From Candidatus Baldrarchaeota archaeon (GTDB lineage Archaea; Asgardarchaeota; Baldrarchaeia; Baldrarchaeales; DXJG01): a stretch of 64,000 nt of DNA. Position numbers and translations under genes: made by a program. Under the pieces are notes generated by a model. That model searched no databases and was not told the origin of the DNA. It worked only from the letters and a program-made list of their open reading frames with translations. Shown piece after piece: positions 9,029 to 17,737 of this stretch (positions are counted from its first letter, which is position 1; the number at the start of each line of letters is the position of its first letter). The DNA lies in the NCBI GenBank assembly GCA_019056805.1, contig DXJG01000009.1, forward strand, positions 126,015-190,014, in the 5' to 3' direction.

Positions 9029-9973
9029 ATGTCTAGCAAGTCTTGTAGATTTTGTTCTAAACCTGCTATCCTGAGAATACGGTACTCCGGGCTTCTAGTA
9101 TGTAAAAAGCATTTTATAGAGTACTTTGAAAAACGAGTGTTTAGAACAATTCAAAAATATAAAATGATACGAGAGGGAGACAAGGTTTTACTTGGACTTA
9201 GTGGGGGAAAAGACAGCATAGCACTTCTCCATATATTTACAAACCTACAAAATACTTTGAAATTTGAAATTCTTCCCCTCTTTATAGATTTAGGAATTCA
9301 ACTTAATAATTACTCTCAGGTTAGCAGCGAAATAGTAAAAAGAAATTGCAAAAAACTTGGACTAGATGTTATCATCGTAAAAATAAAAGACGAATACGGT
9401 TTTTCGATAGATAATGTTTCCGCCAAGAAATTAAGGAGACCTATATGTTCTGTTTGTGGATTAATTAAACGATATGTACTTAACAGAAAAACCCTTGAGT
9501 TATCAGTTAACAAGGTTGCTACTGGTCATAACCTTAATGATGAAGCAACTTTTCTTCTACAAAACATTATAAACACAGACGTTGACTTGTTATCCAAATT
9601 TGGACCTATTCAACCGACACTTGAAGGACTATTTGTAAGCAGGATAAAACCATTTTTCGAAACATATGAAGATGATATATCACTATATGCGACCCTTAAA
9701 AACCTAGAATACGTTGACACAACTTGCCCATACGCCAAAGATGCTTCGACATTGCAACTTAAAACAATTATAGCAAACCTTGAAAATATAAGACCCGGCG
9801 CAGCCCTGGCTATGGTTAAAGGATTCTACAAAAAAATTAAGCCTTTACTTCAAAGTATTAGAGAAGAAAGAGAAGAAAAAATAACTAAATGCAAAATATG
9901 TGGTATGCCAACATCTATGGAAATTTGCTCATTTTGCCGATTGAGAGACAGAATCGCTAAAACAAATTTTTAA
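9029..9973 (+). CDS. TtuA/Ncs6-family tRNA 2-thiolation enzyme
   Basis: An adenylating enzyme that activates a tRNA uridine for sulfur transfer, with sulfur normally delivered by a ubiquitin-like carrier. Two N-terminal CxxC-type zinc sites (CRFCSKP, VCKKH) precede the PP-loop LGLSGGKDSIALLHI. Next come the central CSVCG Fe-S/zinc cysteine, ATGHNLNDEA and a C-terminal zinc ribbon (CKICGMPTSMEICSFC). This is the full TIGR00269 architecture. I place the start at the ATG at 9029 because GGGTG lies 6 nt upstream; the track starts four codons earlier. The gene separates the ATP synthase E gene from the hydrogenase A-I genes. Confidence 0.88.
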   Translation: MSSKSCRFCSKPAILRIRYSGLLVCKKHFIEYFEKRVFRTIQKYKMIREGDKVLLGLSGGKDSIALLHIFTNLQNTLKFEILPLFIDLGIQLNNYSQVSSEIVKRNCKKLGLDVIIVKIKDEYGFSIDNVSAKKLRRPICSVCGLIKRYVLNRKTLELSVNKVATGHNLNDEATFLLQNIINTDVDLLSKFGPIQPTLEGLFVSRIKPFFETYEDDISLYATLKNLEYVDTTCPYAKDASTLQLKTIIANLENIRPGAALAMVKGFYKKIKPLLQSIREEREEKITKCKICGMPTSMEICSFCRLRDRIAKTNF

Positions 9974-10251
9974 CCATTTTATAAACGCGATTTTTCTTAA
10001 TATCACTTGTGTTATGATTTAGGATACAAGATAATTAAGAAAACGCGGTTTTTAGATGACGTTTATATTTTTTTTCTTTATACTTTTTCTTTATACACAA
10101 AAGGGAAAAATATAATTATAGTGATTGAAAAAGATGCTATGTCATCTAAGTTAAACTTAATAAGGTACACGTTGTTGAATCGATACACTTTTATTAGATG
10201 AATGAAGTTAGTAGTTGGTCTGAGTGTTAGGATTGCTGGGGGTTTAGCAAC

Positions 10252-10566
10252 ATGACCTCTCTAGTAACTTGGATGGGACTAGTAATTTGTGTACTCATAG
10301 CGGTTGTACTTTACCTTTTAGGGAAAAAAATAGCGCCTCCAAGCGAAGAAAACCCTGAAAAAAGAGCACCCTATGCATGCGGTGAAGATTTTCCACCAGA
10401 AGAGGTCCAAGTATATATTCACAATTTCCACTACATTGCTTTCTTCGTGATTTTTGAAGTCGCGGTTCTTCTTCTGGCATTGTCCATGTATTCCTTCTCC
10501 TTCTTCGCTGTGGCGTTATACGCAATTGTTGTTTTTCTAGCACTTTCTCAAATACCAAGGTGGTAG
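10252..10566 (+). CDS. nuoA: NuoA/FpoA-like subunit of the membrane hydrogenase complex
   Basis: A 104-residue membrane protein with three helices and the conserved loop RAPYACGEDFPP (YxCG motif of NuoA), which in complex I lies near the quinone cavity. It heads the plus-strand A-B-C-D-H-I gene set. A NuoA homologue is characteristic of the Nuo/Fpo-type organisation and is absent from simple Ech hydrogenases. It ends 2 bp before the ATG of the B-like gene. Confidence 0.92.
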   Translation: MTSLVTWMGLVICVLIAVVLYLLGKKIAPPSEENPEKRAPYACGEDFPPEEVQVYIHNFHYIAFFVIFEVAVLLLALSMYSFSFFAVALYAIVVFLALSQIPRW

Positions 10567-10568
10567 AA

Positions 10569-11003
10569 ATGGCAGTGTTAAGTAAACTTGTAAAATGGGC
10601 GAGAATAAAGTCTCCTTGGATAATTCATTACAACAGTGGTGGTTGCAACGCATGTGATATTGAAGTTGTTGCTGCATTAACCCCTAGATTTGACGTTGAA
10701 CGTTTCGGTATTCTTCTTAAAGGTAGCCCTAGACACGCTGATGTACTAGTTGTCACTGGGCCAGTAACTAGGCAAACTAAAAATAGACTAATTAGAATCT
10801 ATAATCAAATGGCTGATCCAAAATTTGTACTAGCTGTAGGTACCTGCACTATAACTGGCGGAGTATTTCGTGGAGCCTACGGTGTACTGGGCGGAGTAGA
10901 CGAAGCAATACCAGTTGACGTATTTGTTCCTGGATGTCCACCCAAGCCAGAAGCCATAATTCAAGGAGTTGTAAAACTATTAGAAAAATTGCAGAAAACC
11001 TAA
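10569..11003 (+). CDS. nuoB: NuoB-like small subunit of the group 4 [NiFe] hydrogenase
   Basis: Electron-transfer subunit that holds the proximal [4Fe-4S] cluster next to the active site. Ligand motifs are GGCNACDIE (residues 25-33), GTCTITGG and PGCPPKPE. The spaced CNAC pair is the hydrogenase form; true complex I NuoB has two adjacent cysteines. The ATG at 10569 is chosen over the GTG at 10560 because AAGGTGG lies just upstream and the track start overlaps the nuoA stop. Confidence 0.92.
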   Translation: MAVLSKLVKWARIKSPWIIHYNSGGCNACDIEVVAALTPRFDVERFGILLKGSPRHADVLVVTGPVTRQTKNRLIRIYNQMADPKFVLAVGTCTITGGVFRGAYGVLGGVDEAIPVDVFVPGCPPKPEAIIQGVVKLLEKLQKT

Positions 11004-11017
11004 AATAGGAGGTAAAC

Positions 11018-11491
11018 GTGTTGAGCGAAAGTTTAGAAGTTGAAAAAGAAATCGTTGACGACTTCAAAAAAATTCTAGGGGCAGACTTTATAGACGGACA
11101 AGTTCAACGTAAGGGACGAGTCTACATAAAAGTGAAAACAGACGCTTACAAAAAAGCAATAGAACATGCAGTAGAGAAATGGAATACCTACCATCTATCA
11201 ACCATAAGTGGCGTTGACTTGGGAGAAAACATAGAGCTTCTATATCACTTACTTGATCCAAAAGCCAAAATTACCATTACAATAAGAACAGAGATTCCTA
11301 AATCCGACCCAAAGATTGGAACAGTTTCAGATATACTCCCATCTGCCTTAGTATATGAGAGAGAAGTATACGATCTCTTAGGCGTAATATTTACCGGTCA
11401 CCCAGATCTTAGACGTTTAGTCTTACCTGAAGATTTCCCTGAAGGAGTTCACCCACTTAGAAAGGAGTGGAAACCTGAGGAGGTTAAATAG
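11018..11491 (+). CDS. nuoC: NuoC-like subunit of the membrane hydrogenase complex
   Basis: A 157-residue accessory subunit (30-kDa family). The C-terminal motif YEREVYDLLGVIFTGHPDLRRL followed by PEGVHPLRKEW is diagnostic. The start is GTG at 11018 (or the next TTG codon), preceded by TAGGAGGT. The gene ends 2 bp before the catalytic subunit, consistent with the C-D fusion or pairing seen in group 4 hydrogenases and complex I. Confidence 0.93.
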   Translation: MLSESLEVEKEIVDDFKKILGADFIDGQVQRKGRVYIKVKTDAYKKAIEHAVEKWNTYHLSTISGVDLGENIELLYHLLDPKAKITITIRTEIPKSDPKIGTVSDILPSALVYEREVYDLLGVIFTGHPDLRRLVLPEDFPEGVHPLRKEWKPEEVK

Positions 11492-11493
11492 AA

Positions 11494-12711
11494 ATGAGCG
11501 TTGAAAAAAGAATTTTTAAAATACCTGTTGGCCCACAGCATCCAGCTCTAAAGGAATTTGAACACTTTGTATTTACTGTTGATGGAGAGAGGGTCATAGA
11601 TGTAGGTTTTAGAATAGGTTACACTCACAGAGGCATCGAAAAACTAGCTGAATCAAAAACATATATTCAAAACCTTTATCTCTGTGAAAGAATTTGCGGT
11701 ATTTGTAGTGCGGCTCACCAAGGCTGCTATGCTCAAACCGTTGAAGAACTTGCTGATATTACTGCTCCCCCCAGAGGGACATATATTCGAACATTAATTT
11801 GGGAATTGGAACGTATTCACAGCCACTTATTATGGCTTGGTGTTGCAGCACACGAAATAGGATTTGACACATTATTTATGTTAGTTTGGCGTGATCGAGA
11901 AGTAGTTATGGACCTATTAGAAATGATTTCAGGAAACAGAGTCAACTATGCGATGAGTACTATAGGAGGAGTTCGTAGAGACATATCTGATGAATTAAAA
12001 CATAAAATACTGAAAGGACTAGATATACTTGAGGAAAGAACAAAATATTACAAAGAAGTTTGTATGAAAGAACAAACAATCCTAGCTAGAGCTGCAAATG
12101 TAGGTATATTAACACGAGAACAAGCATTAAAGCTCAACGCGGTCGGTCCAACTGCCCGAGCATCTGGAGTAGACGTAGATCTACGTAGAGACGATCCTTA
12201 TGGAGCATATGATGAAGTACCTTTTAACGTAATAGTTTATGATACATGTGACGTACTTGCCAGAGTTCTAGTGCGAGTTGACGAAACCTTTGAATGTATT
12301 AACATGTGCCGCTGGCTTCTTGAAAACTTACCAGAAGGAGACATAAGAACTAAATTCGCCCGTAAAATTGCCGAAAACGAAGTTGTTGGTAGAGTTGAAG
12401 CACCAAGAGGCGAACTATTCTACTACATAAAGTCTAATGGCACCGATAAACCTGAAAGACTTAAAGTTCGAACACCCACGCTAGCTAACATACTCCCAGT
12501 TTGTGAAATGCTTAAAGGAGGATATATCGCTGACATACCCATTGTACTCGCTGGAATTGATCCATGCTTTGCATGTATGGATCGTGCGCTCTTTATAGAC
12601 GAGAACTCAGAAAAGAAATGGGTGTGGAGTAGGGAACAATTGAGAATATATTCAATTAAGTGGTATAAGGAACATGGCAATGAGGTGGTGAGGGAAAGAT
12701 GGAAACAATAG
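11494..12711 (+). CDS. nuoD: Catalytic large subunit of a group 4 [NiFe] hydrogenase (NuoD-like)
   Basis: A 405-residue catalytic subunit. Both nickel-iron ligand motifs are intact: L1 RICGICSAAH (Cys68, Cys71) and L2 DPCFACMDR (Cys358, Cys361). In true NuoD/FpoD these cysteines are lost, so this protein should bind a NiFe centre and oxidise or produce H2. Other family motifs are VGPQHPALKE, GYTHRGIEK and LWELERIHSHLLWLG. The residue after L2 is Arg, as in other group 4 enzymes. Its neighbours are the C-like gene (2-bp gap) and the H-like gene (13-bp overlap). The electron donor, probably ferredoxin by analogy, is not shown by the sequence. Confidence 0.93.
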   Translation: MSVEKRIFKIPVGPQHPALKEFEHFVFTVDGERVIDVGFRIGYTHRGIEKLAESKTYIQNLYLCERICGICSAAHQGCYAQTVEELADITAPPRGTYIRTLIWELERIHSHLLWLGVAAHEIGFDTLFMLVWRDREVVMDLLEMISGNRVNYAMSTIGGVRRDISDELKHKILKGLDILEERTKYYKEVCMKEQTILARAANVGILTREQALKLNAVGPTARASGVDVDLRRDDPYGAYDEVPFNVIVYDTCDVLARVLVRVDETFECINMCRWLLENLPEGDIRTKFARKIAENEVVGRVEAPRGELFYYIKSNGTDKPERLKVRTPTLANILPVCEMLKGGYIADIPIVLAGIDPCFACMDRALFIDENSEKKWVWSREQLRIYSIKWYKEHGNEVVRERWKQ

Positions 12712-13694
12712 AGTTACTTATTCTTCTCCTTAAATTTATAGTATTTCCCGGAGCCATTTTCTGTATAGCATACGGTTTCTTCCTAGAGTGGTTCGATAGA
12801 AAACTTTACGCTAAATTCCAAAACAGAATCGGACCTTTACTCACAGGACCAAAAGGGTTACTTCAACCATTTGCAGACTTCGTTAAATTATTAGCAAAAG
12901 AGGATATTACACCAGTTGGTGCTGATAAACTCGGGTTCACACTCACTCCCCTACTAACTGTCGCTGTTTCACTGTTCACATTACTGTTCATTCCAATCCA
13001 CTCATTAACAGGAGTACTAAGTTTACCAGGAGATGTTCTACTTGTTTTGTTCATCTCAACCGTATTTGGACTGCTAATCATGTTTGCTGGATACTTCTCT
13101 GGTAATAGATTCTCCATGGTAGGAACAGAGAGAACTGGGCTTCAATTTGTTGGATATGAGATACCCTTTGCTCTTTCCGTTATTTCTGTAGCAGCCGCCG
13201 CGAGAAGCTTAGAAATCACCAACATAGTTAATTACCAAGTCAACATACTCGGTTTACCTTTAATAGTCTTCACTCCCATAGCATTTGCCATATATCTTAT
13301 AAGCGCACTAGCAAAACTAGAAAAAATACCATTTGACATCCCAGAAGCGGAAACAGAGATCGTAGGTGGATGGCAAGTAGAATACAGTGGAAAGAAACTA
13401 GCATTCTTCAGACTTGCCACAGATTTAAAAATGGTCTTTGTCTCAGGACTTGCCGCAGCACTGTTTCTCGGGGGACCATATGGCCCTTCAATTCCAGGCT
13501 TAGAACCAATATTCTACACTATCTGGTTTATCATAAAAACATTAATTGTAATGTTCATATTAAGTAACCTTAGATCGCTTTTCGCCAGATACAGAATAGA
13601 CCAAGTAGTTCATGGATTCTGGAAATACATGGTACCATTAGCAGTATTACAAATCTTAATTGTTGAAGGTCTCATATTTATGGGGGTAATCTAA
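12699..13694 (+). CDS. nuoH: NuoH/FpoH-like membrane anchor of the hydrogenase complex
   Basis: A 331-residue membrane protein that docks the catalytic arm to the membrane arm. Family motifs are DRKLYAKFQNRIGP near the N-terminus, LLQPFADFVKLLAKEDI, and the acidic loop KIPFDIPEAETEIVGGW followed by EYSG. Its start lies inside the end of the catalytic subunit gene, so translation is probably coupled. Confidence 0.94.
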   Translation: METIELLILLLKFIVFPGAIFCIAYGFFLEWFDRKLYAKFQNRIGPLLTGPKGLLQPFADFVKLLAKEDITPVGADKLGFTLTPLLTVAVSLFTLLFIPIHSLTGVLSLPGDVLLVLFISTVFGLLIMFAGYFSGNRFSMVGTERTGLQFVGYEIPFALSVISVAAAARSLEITNIVNYQVNILGLPLIVFTPIAFAIYLISALAKLEKIPFDIPEAETEIVGGWQVEYSGKKLAFFRLATDLKMVFVSGLAAALFLGGPYGPSIPGLEPIFYTIWFIIKTLIVMFILSNLRSLFARYRIDQVVHGFWKYMVPLAVLQILIVEGLIFMGVI

Positions 13695-13695
13695 A

Positions 13696-14049
13696 ATGCC
13701 GCTTCCTGGAGCTATGGAAAAAGAATTAATAAAACTTATAGCAAAAAAACCTGCTACAGAAATGTATCCTTTTATTAAAGTAGAACCTCCAGAAGGATAT
13801 CGTGGAAAAATTTCGTTCGACATAGAAAAATGTATCGGCTGTGGTCTTTGCGCCAAAGACTGTCCAGCTGGAGCCATTGAAATGGTAGAAGATGAAAGAA
13901 CAAAACTCAAAAAACGACCAAAATTCATCTATAGTAGATGCCTATTCTGCGCACAGTGCGAAGAATCCTGTCCACGTAAAGCCATAAAACTAACAAAAGA
14001 ATTCGAGCTAGCAGATTACAACAAAGAAGCCATGGTAATCGATGTCTAA
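13696..14049 (+). CDS. nuoI: NuoI-like two-[4Fe-4S] ferredoxin subunit of the hydrogenase complex
   Basis: A 117-residue polyferredoxin subunit with two canonical cluster motifs, CIGCGLCAKDCP and CLFCAQCEESCP, carrying electrons between the donor and the B-like subunit. It starts 1 bp after the H-like gene and ends the operon. No NuoE, F or G homologues follow, so an NADH dehydrogenase module is not encoded here. Confidence 0.94.
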   Translation: MPLPGAMEKELIKLIAKKPATEMYPFIKVEPPEGYRGKISFDIEKCIGCGLCAKDCPAGAIEMVEDERTKLKKRPKFIYSRCLFCAQCEESCPRKAIKLTKEFELADYNKEAMVIDV

Positions 14050-14147
14050 CGTAAAATATATTTTAAATATTTTCTCTTTTTGTCATAGCAAAAAATAAAG
14101 AATATATAATACAAAACAAAAAGAGGAGAATAGATAAATTAACTTCT

Positions 14148-15521
14148 CTAGTACTTCTTAAGTACTTCTTCTTCTGGTGGTGGCGGCGGAATTAAGCCTT
14201 CCTTCATTAAGAGACGAACAGATTCTCGAGCATTTTTGATAATGGTAGTAGCCCTTTCCCATAATTCTTGCTTACTTGGTTTAACTCTAGCTACTCCTTC
14301 TTTAATGGATTGTAGTGCACAAGCAACAGCTTCTCTCGGATAAACTTCCCACTCTTCCATCGTAGGTACAATGTAATCTTCATGAATACCTTTTTCTTCA
14401 GCAAATTCAGCCAACGCTTTTGCAGCTGCAATACACATATCATCAGTGATTGTCCTAGCTTTTACATCTAAAACTCCTCTAAATATGCCTGGGAATCCAA
14501 GTGAGTTGTTAATCTGGTTTGGAAAGTCTGATCTACCTGTTGCAACGATTCTAGCTCCTGCCTCTTTTGCTTCCCAAGGCCATATTTCAGGTATAGGATT
14601 CGCACATGCAAACACTATGGCATCATCTGCCATACTACTAACCCATTCAGGCTTTATTACACCGGGCCCAGGTTGAGACATGGCTATACAGACATCTACA
14701 CCTTTCATTGCCTCTGCAATTCCACCTTCCCTGCCTTCAGCATTAGTTTTAACACACATCTCCCATTTCCATGGATTTTCGTCCTTCCTTGCTTCAACGT
14801 CCTTCCTATTTGAATGCAATATTCCCTTACTATCAACCATGAAGATGTTTCCAGGTTTAACTCCTGCCTTTATAAGAACAACTGCAGTTCTATAGTTAGC
14901 TGCACCAGCTCCAATCATTGCAACCGTAATCTCGTCCATTTTCTTACCTACTATTTTTAGAGCATTTATTAACCCGGCGAGTGCTACTGTTGCAGTCCCT
15001 TGCTGATCATCATGCCAAACAGGAATATTAAGCTCTTCACGAGCTTTTTCAAGTATATGGAAACATTTTGGCTTCGCTATATCTTCTAAGTTAATTCCAC
15101 CAAATGTTGGTTCAAGCCATTTAAGCGCCGTTATGATTTCATCAGGATCTTTTGTTCCCAAACAGATTGGAAAAGCATCGACTCCACCTAAATATTTGAA
15201 AAGTATTGCTTTACCTTCCATAACAGGCATGGCAGCTTCAGGGCCAATATCACCCAGTCCAAGTACCCTAGTTCCATCACTTACAACTGCCACAAAATTC
15301 CACCTATTAGTATATTCAAAAGACAATTCTGGATCTTTGTGGATTTCTCTACATGGCGCAGCAACCCCAGGAGTGTACCAGATTGCGAAATCGAACATAT
15401 TTCTTATAACACACTTTGGCATTACTTGCAGTTTTCCTTCGTAGAATGGATGGTATGCCATTGCCAATTTTGCTGGTTTTTTAGCTTTCTCAAGAAGTTC
15501 CTCAACTGTTAATTTCTTCAT
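14148..15521 (-). CDS. Malic enzyme (malate dehydrogenase, oxaloacetate-decarboxylating)
   Basis: Converts malate to pyruvate and CO2 with reduction of NAD(P)+. The 457-residue sequence has the malic domain (FDFAIWYTPGVAAPCREI; VVSDGTRVLGLGDIGPEAAMPVMEGKA; VWHDDQQGTATVALAGL) and the NAD-binding domain (GAGAANYRTAVVLI). The length fits the shorter prokaryotic form plus a modest C-terminal extension ending in a proline run. NAD versus NADP preference is not determinable. It converges with the hydrogenase operon and has its own upstream region. Confidence 0.93.
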   Translation of the reverse strand: MKKLTVEELLEKAKKPAKLAMAYHPFYEGKLQVMPKCVIRNMFDFAIWYTPGVAAPCREIHKDPELSFEYTNRWNFVAVVSDGTRVLGLGDIGPEAAMPVMEGKAILFKYLGGVDAFPICLGTKDPDEIITALKWLEPTFGGINLEDIAKPKCFHILEKAREELNIPVWHDDQQGTATVALAGLINALKIVGKKMDEITVAMIGAGAANYRTAVVLIKAGVKPGNIFMVDSKGILHSNRKDVEARKDENPWKWEMCVKTNAEGREGGIAEAMKGVDVCIAMSQPGPGVIKPEWVSSMADDAIVFACANPIPEIWPWEAKEAGARIVATGRSDFPNQINNSLGFPGIFRGVLDVKARTITDDMCIAAAKALAEFAEEKGIHEDYIVPTMEEWEVYPREAVACALQSIKEGVARVKPSKQELWERATTIIKNARESVRLLMKEGLIPPPPPEEEVLKKY

Positions 15522-15984
15522 TTTAAGCCCACCTCATTAGAAAGTAGTCGTATTTGTTTTTAAACTTTTCATACGGGGTTTACATGGTTGTATTTTCCTT
15601 TTACTTGTTTATTTTTGCTTTGAAATTTTATGGTGGTTTTAAATGGAGAATTATGAATATAAGTGTTTCTTTGATATTTTGGTTTAAATCCATGGATTTC
15701 ATCAAAAATTATTGTAAAATTTCATTGTCTAAATTCAAATTAGACTAGGTATGCTTAAACAGTTAATTTGATAATTTTAAGCAATACTTTCGATACTCTA
15801 TTTAGCATTACATTTTGAAAGAAGAATCCTAGCGGGCTATATACTAAATAAGCTTCATGTTTCGGAGAGCCCTTACTCAAGGAGAATAAACTAATCATCA
15901 TTTCGAAAAAGAAATGGAGGATAAGCCTTCGAAAAGTACTATTAATTTTGTGAGGATTATCCAAAGTCGCCTAAACTCTTATCC
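15522..15984. other. Gap of about 460 bp without a convincing gene
   Basis: The region is AT-rich. Two track ORFs (64 aa on plus, 69 aa on minus) lie here, but neither has a ribosome site, recognisable motif or plausible composition. I see no RNA gene or strong repeat. Confidence 0.5.
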
Positions 15985-16353
15985 TTATATTTTTTCATTC
16001 CCAAACCACGTATATAGTAGAAATACTAAAACCACAGTTGCTAAGAACAAATCCATAATACCAAACGGATATATTGTATGAGCTTCAATCATTGTTTCTA
16101 TGCTCAATATCATGGCAAAAACAATTCCCCATTTTTTCATCGACCATGTCGCATAGCCTGCAACTAATCTAGAAAAACCATAAATGGCAGAAAGCGCCGC
16201 CATAAAAATTATTTTTCCTTGGTTATCCTGAAAACCTGCAATAGCAAGGAGTTCACTAGGTAAACTAAGCAACATCACGACACCAGTTATTTCAATAAAA
16301 CCGTGAACAAAAAGCATTACAGAAGCTATTTTTATGCTAGTTTGTTTATCCAT
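15985..16353 (-). CDS. Small four-helix membrane protein of unknown function
   Basis: A 122-residue hydrophobic protein with about four membrane helices (roughly residues 10-32, 43-70, 74-92 and 97-116) and a charged C-terminus. The sequence MDKQTSIKIASVMLFVHGFIEI has an N-terminus typical of small DoxX/DUF-type membrane proteins, but I do not recognise a named family. A good ribosome site (GAGGTGAG) lies just upstream of the ATG, supporting expression. It is isolated, with long AT-rich flanks. Confidence 0.7.
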   Translation of the reverse strand: MDKQTSIKIASVMLFVHGFIEITGVVMLLSLPSELLAIAGFQDNQGKIIFMAALSAIYGFSRLVAGYATWSMKKWGIVFAMILSIETMIEAHTIYPFGIMDLFLATVVLVFLLYTWFGNEKI

Positions 16354-16569
16354 GTACTCACCTCCTCTATAATTGATTAATTTTAATTATGATACCCTTA
16401 AGTTTAAAATATCGGGGTAAAAGTGTTTGTATACTTATAATCTTCATTGTCTTTTCTTAAATCTTAATTCAATACTAATCTACATACCATCTAATAGCTT
16501 TAAAGGACCGTTTACTCTTGTATTTCAATCTCTCTCAATACGAACCCGTGTTTTTTAGAGGTGATGTTA

Positions 16570-17370
16570 TCATCTAACCAAAAAAGAATAGTATTCTGGT
16601 CGTCTATCCTTTATGAGGTCATTGTAAGGTGTAATCTTTTTGTTTCTAGCCAATTCTATATTTATTTCAGCTATTACGATTTCTTCTTTACTTTTACTTC
16701 CTTTAGCTAAGACGTTTCCTTTTACATCTGTTATCTGACTTTGACCAGTGAACGTTAAATCTCTTTCTTTACCTACTCTATTTGCTGTTATTGTGAATAC
16801 ATGGTTTTCAAGAGATCTTATCTGCATTGCCTTTTGACCATATGGTAAAACTAAATTTGCAGGATGACATATAATTTCAGCGCCTTTTAAAGTAAGAATT
16901 CTCGTAACTTCTGGAAACGCCCAATCAAAACAGATCATGACACCAAAGCTAAAATTATCTTCCCTAATAGCTTCTATAGGTGTATCTCCAGGTTGAAATA
17001 TTAGCTTCTCTTTGGCAAATAAGTGAAGTTTCCTATACTTTCCAATATATCCCTTTGGACCTAAAATAACAGCCGAATTATACAATTTTTCTTGATCTTT
17101 TTCATTTATTCCACCTATAATCCACGTAGAGTGTCTTTTAGCTATTTTTTCCCACTCTTTTACTGTTGGTCCATAAGGCACTGGCTCTGAGCAATCCAAT
17201 GCTTGTTGTTTATTTTCAAAATTATAGCCAGAGTTAGATAATTCAGGAAGAACTAAAAGCCTCGCACCTTTCTCAATAGCTTTCTCTATAAATGTACACG
17301 TTTTAACGAGATTTTCCTCCAAATCTCCCAGCTTAGGTGATATTTGTATTGCAGCAACACATAACTTCAT
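16570..17370 (-). CDS. Carbon-nitrogen hydrolase (nitrilase superfamily)
   Basis: A 266-residue amidase-type enzyme. The catalytic triad is visible: Glu in LVLPELSNSGYNF, Lys in GKYRKLHLF and Cys in GVMICFDWAFPE. Size and motifs fit the archaeal omega-amidase/N-carbamoylputrescine-amidase-like branch. Substrate is not predictable from sequence. The gene stands alone, with a long AT-rich region upstream. Confidence 0.9.
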   Translation of the reverse strand: MKLCVAAIQISPKLGDLEENLVKTCTFIEKAIEKGARLLVLPELSNSGYNFENKQQALDCSEPVPYGPTVKEWEKIAKRHSTWIIGGINEKDQEKLYNSAVILGPKGYIGKYRKLHLFAKEKLIFQPGDTPIEAIREDNFSFGVMICFDWAFPEVTRILTLKGAEIICHPANLVLPYGQKAMQIRSLENHVFTITANRVGKERDLTFTGQSQITDVKGNVLAKGSKSKEEIVIAEINIELARNKKITPYNDLIKDRRPEYYSFLVR

Positions 17371-17737
17371 TTCTATTCCCTCTAGATTTTCTAATACTTA
17401 TTTTTGCATCCGAATCGTAATCGCTATATTACTGTTTCATCTCTTAAAAGATGCTACTATCATTCAAAAACAATTTAACTAACTTTAATATTATGCTAAT
17501 TAACATCTTAAGAGGATAATTACAACATGAAAATAACAGAAAAACACTTTAATCGCTAAAAACAAGAGTAAAAGGTTTCATCAGGTGTAACTAAAAACTA
17601 AAACAAATCATAAATTATAAAAGACTACTAAAAATGCTTAAAGAAAAATACGCCAGATTTATCTCAACAAATAAACATCAGTAAAAGTAAAACGGGACTT
17701 TAAAATTTTATTAAGTTCCAAATAGAGAGGAAGAATC
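17371..17737. other. Gap of about 370 bp without a recognisable gene
   Basis: Very AT-rich divergent region between the nitrilase and the AIR-synthase-like gene. Stops occur in all frames. Only generic AT boxes, possible archaeal promoters for both flanking genes, are seen. Confidence 0.5.

Noticed and set aside
10007-10201. 64-aa ORF between the TtuA-like gene and nuoA
   Set aside because: No ribosome site, no motif and composition typical of AT-rich spacer.
11494-12711. Calling the D subunit a true complex I NuoD
   Set aside because: Both NiFe ligand CxxC pairs are intact and no NuoEFG genes are present, so a group 4 hydrogenase is the better call.
15554-15964. Two short ORFs (64 and 69 aa) between malic enzyme and the small membrane protein
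   Set aside because: No ribosome sites or recognisable domains. They could be decayed gene remnants but nothing supports it.
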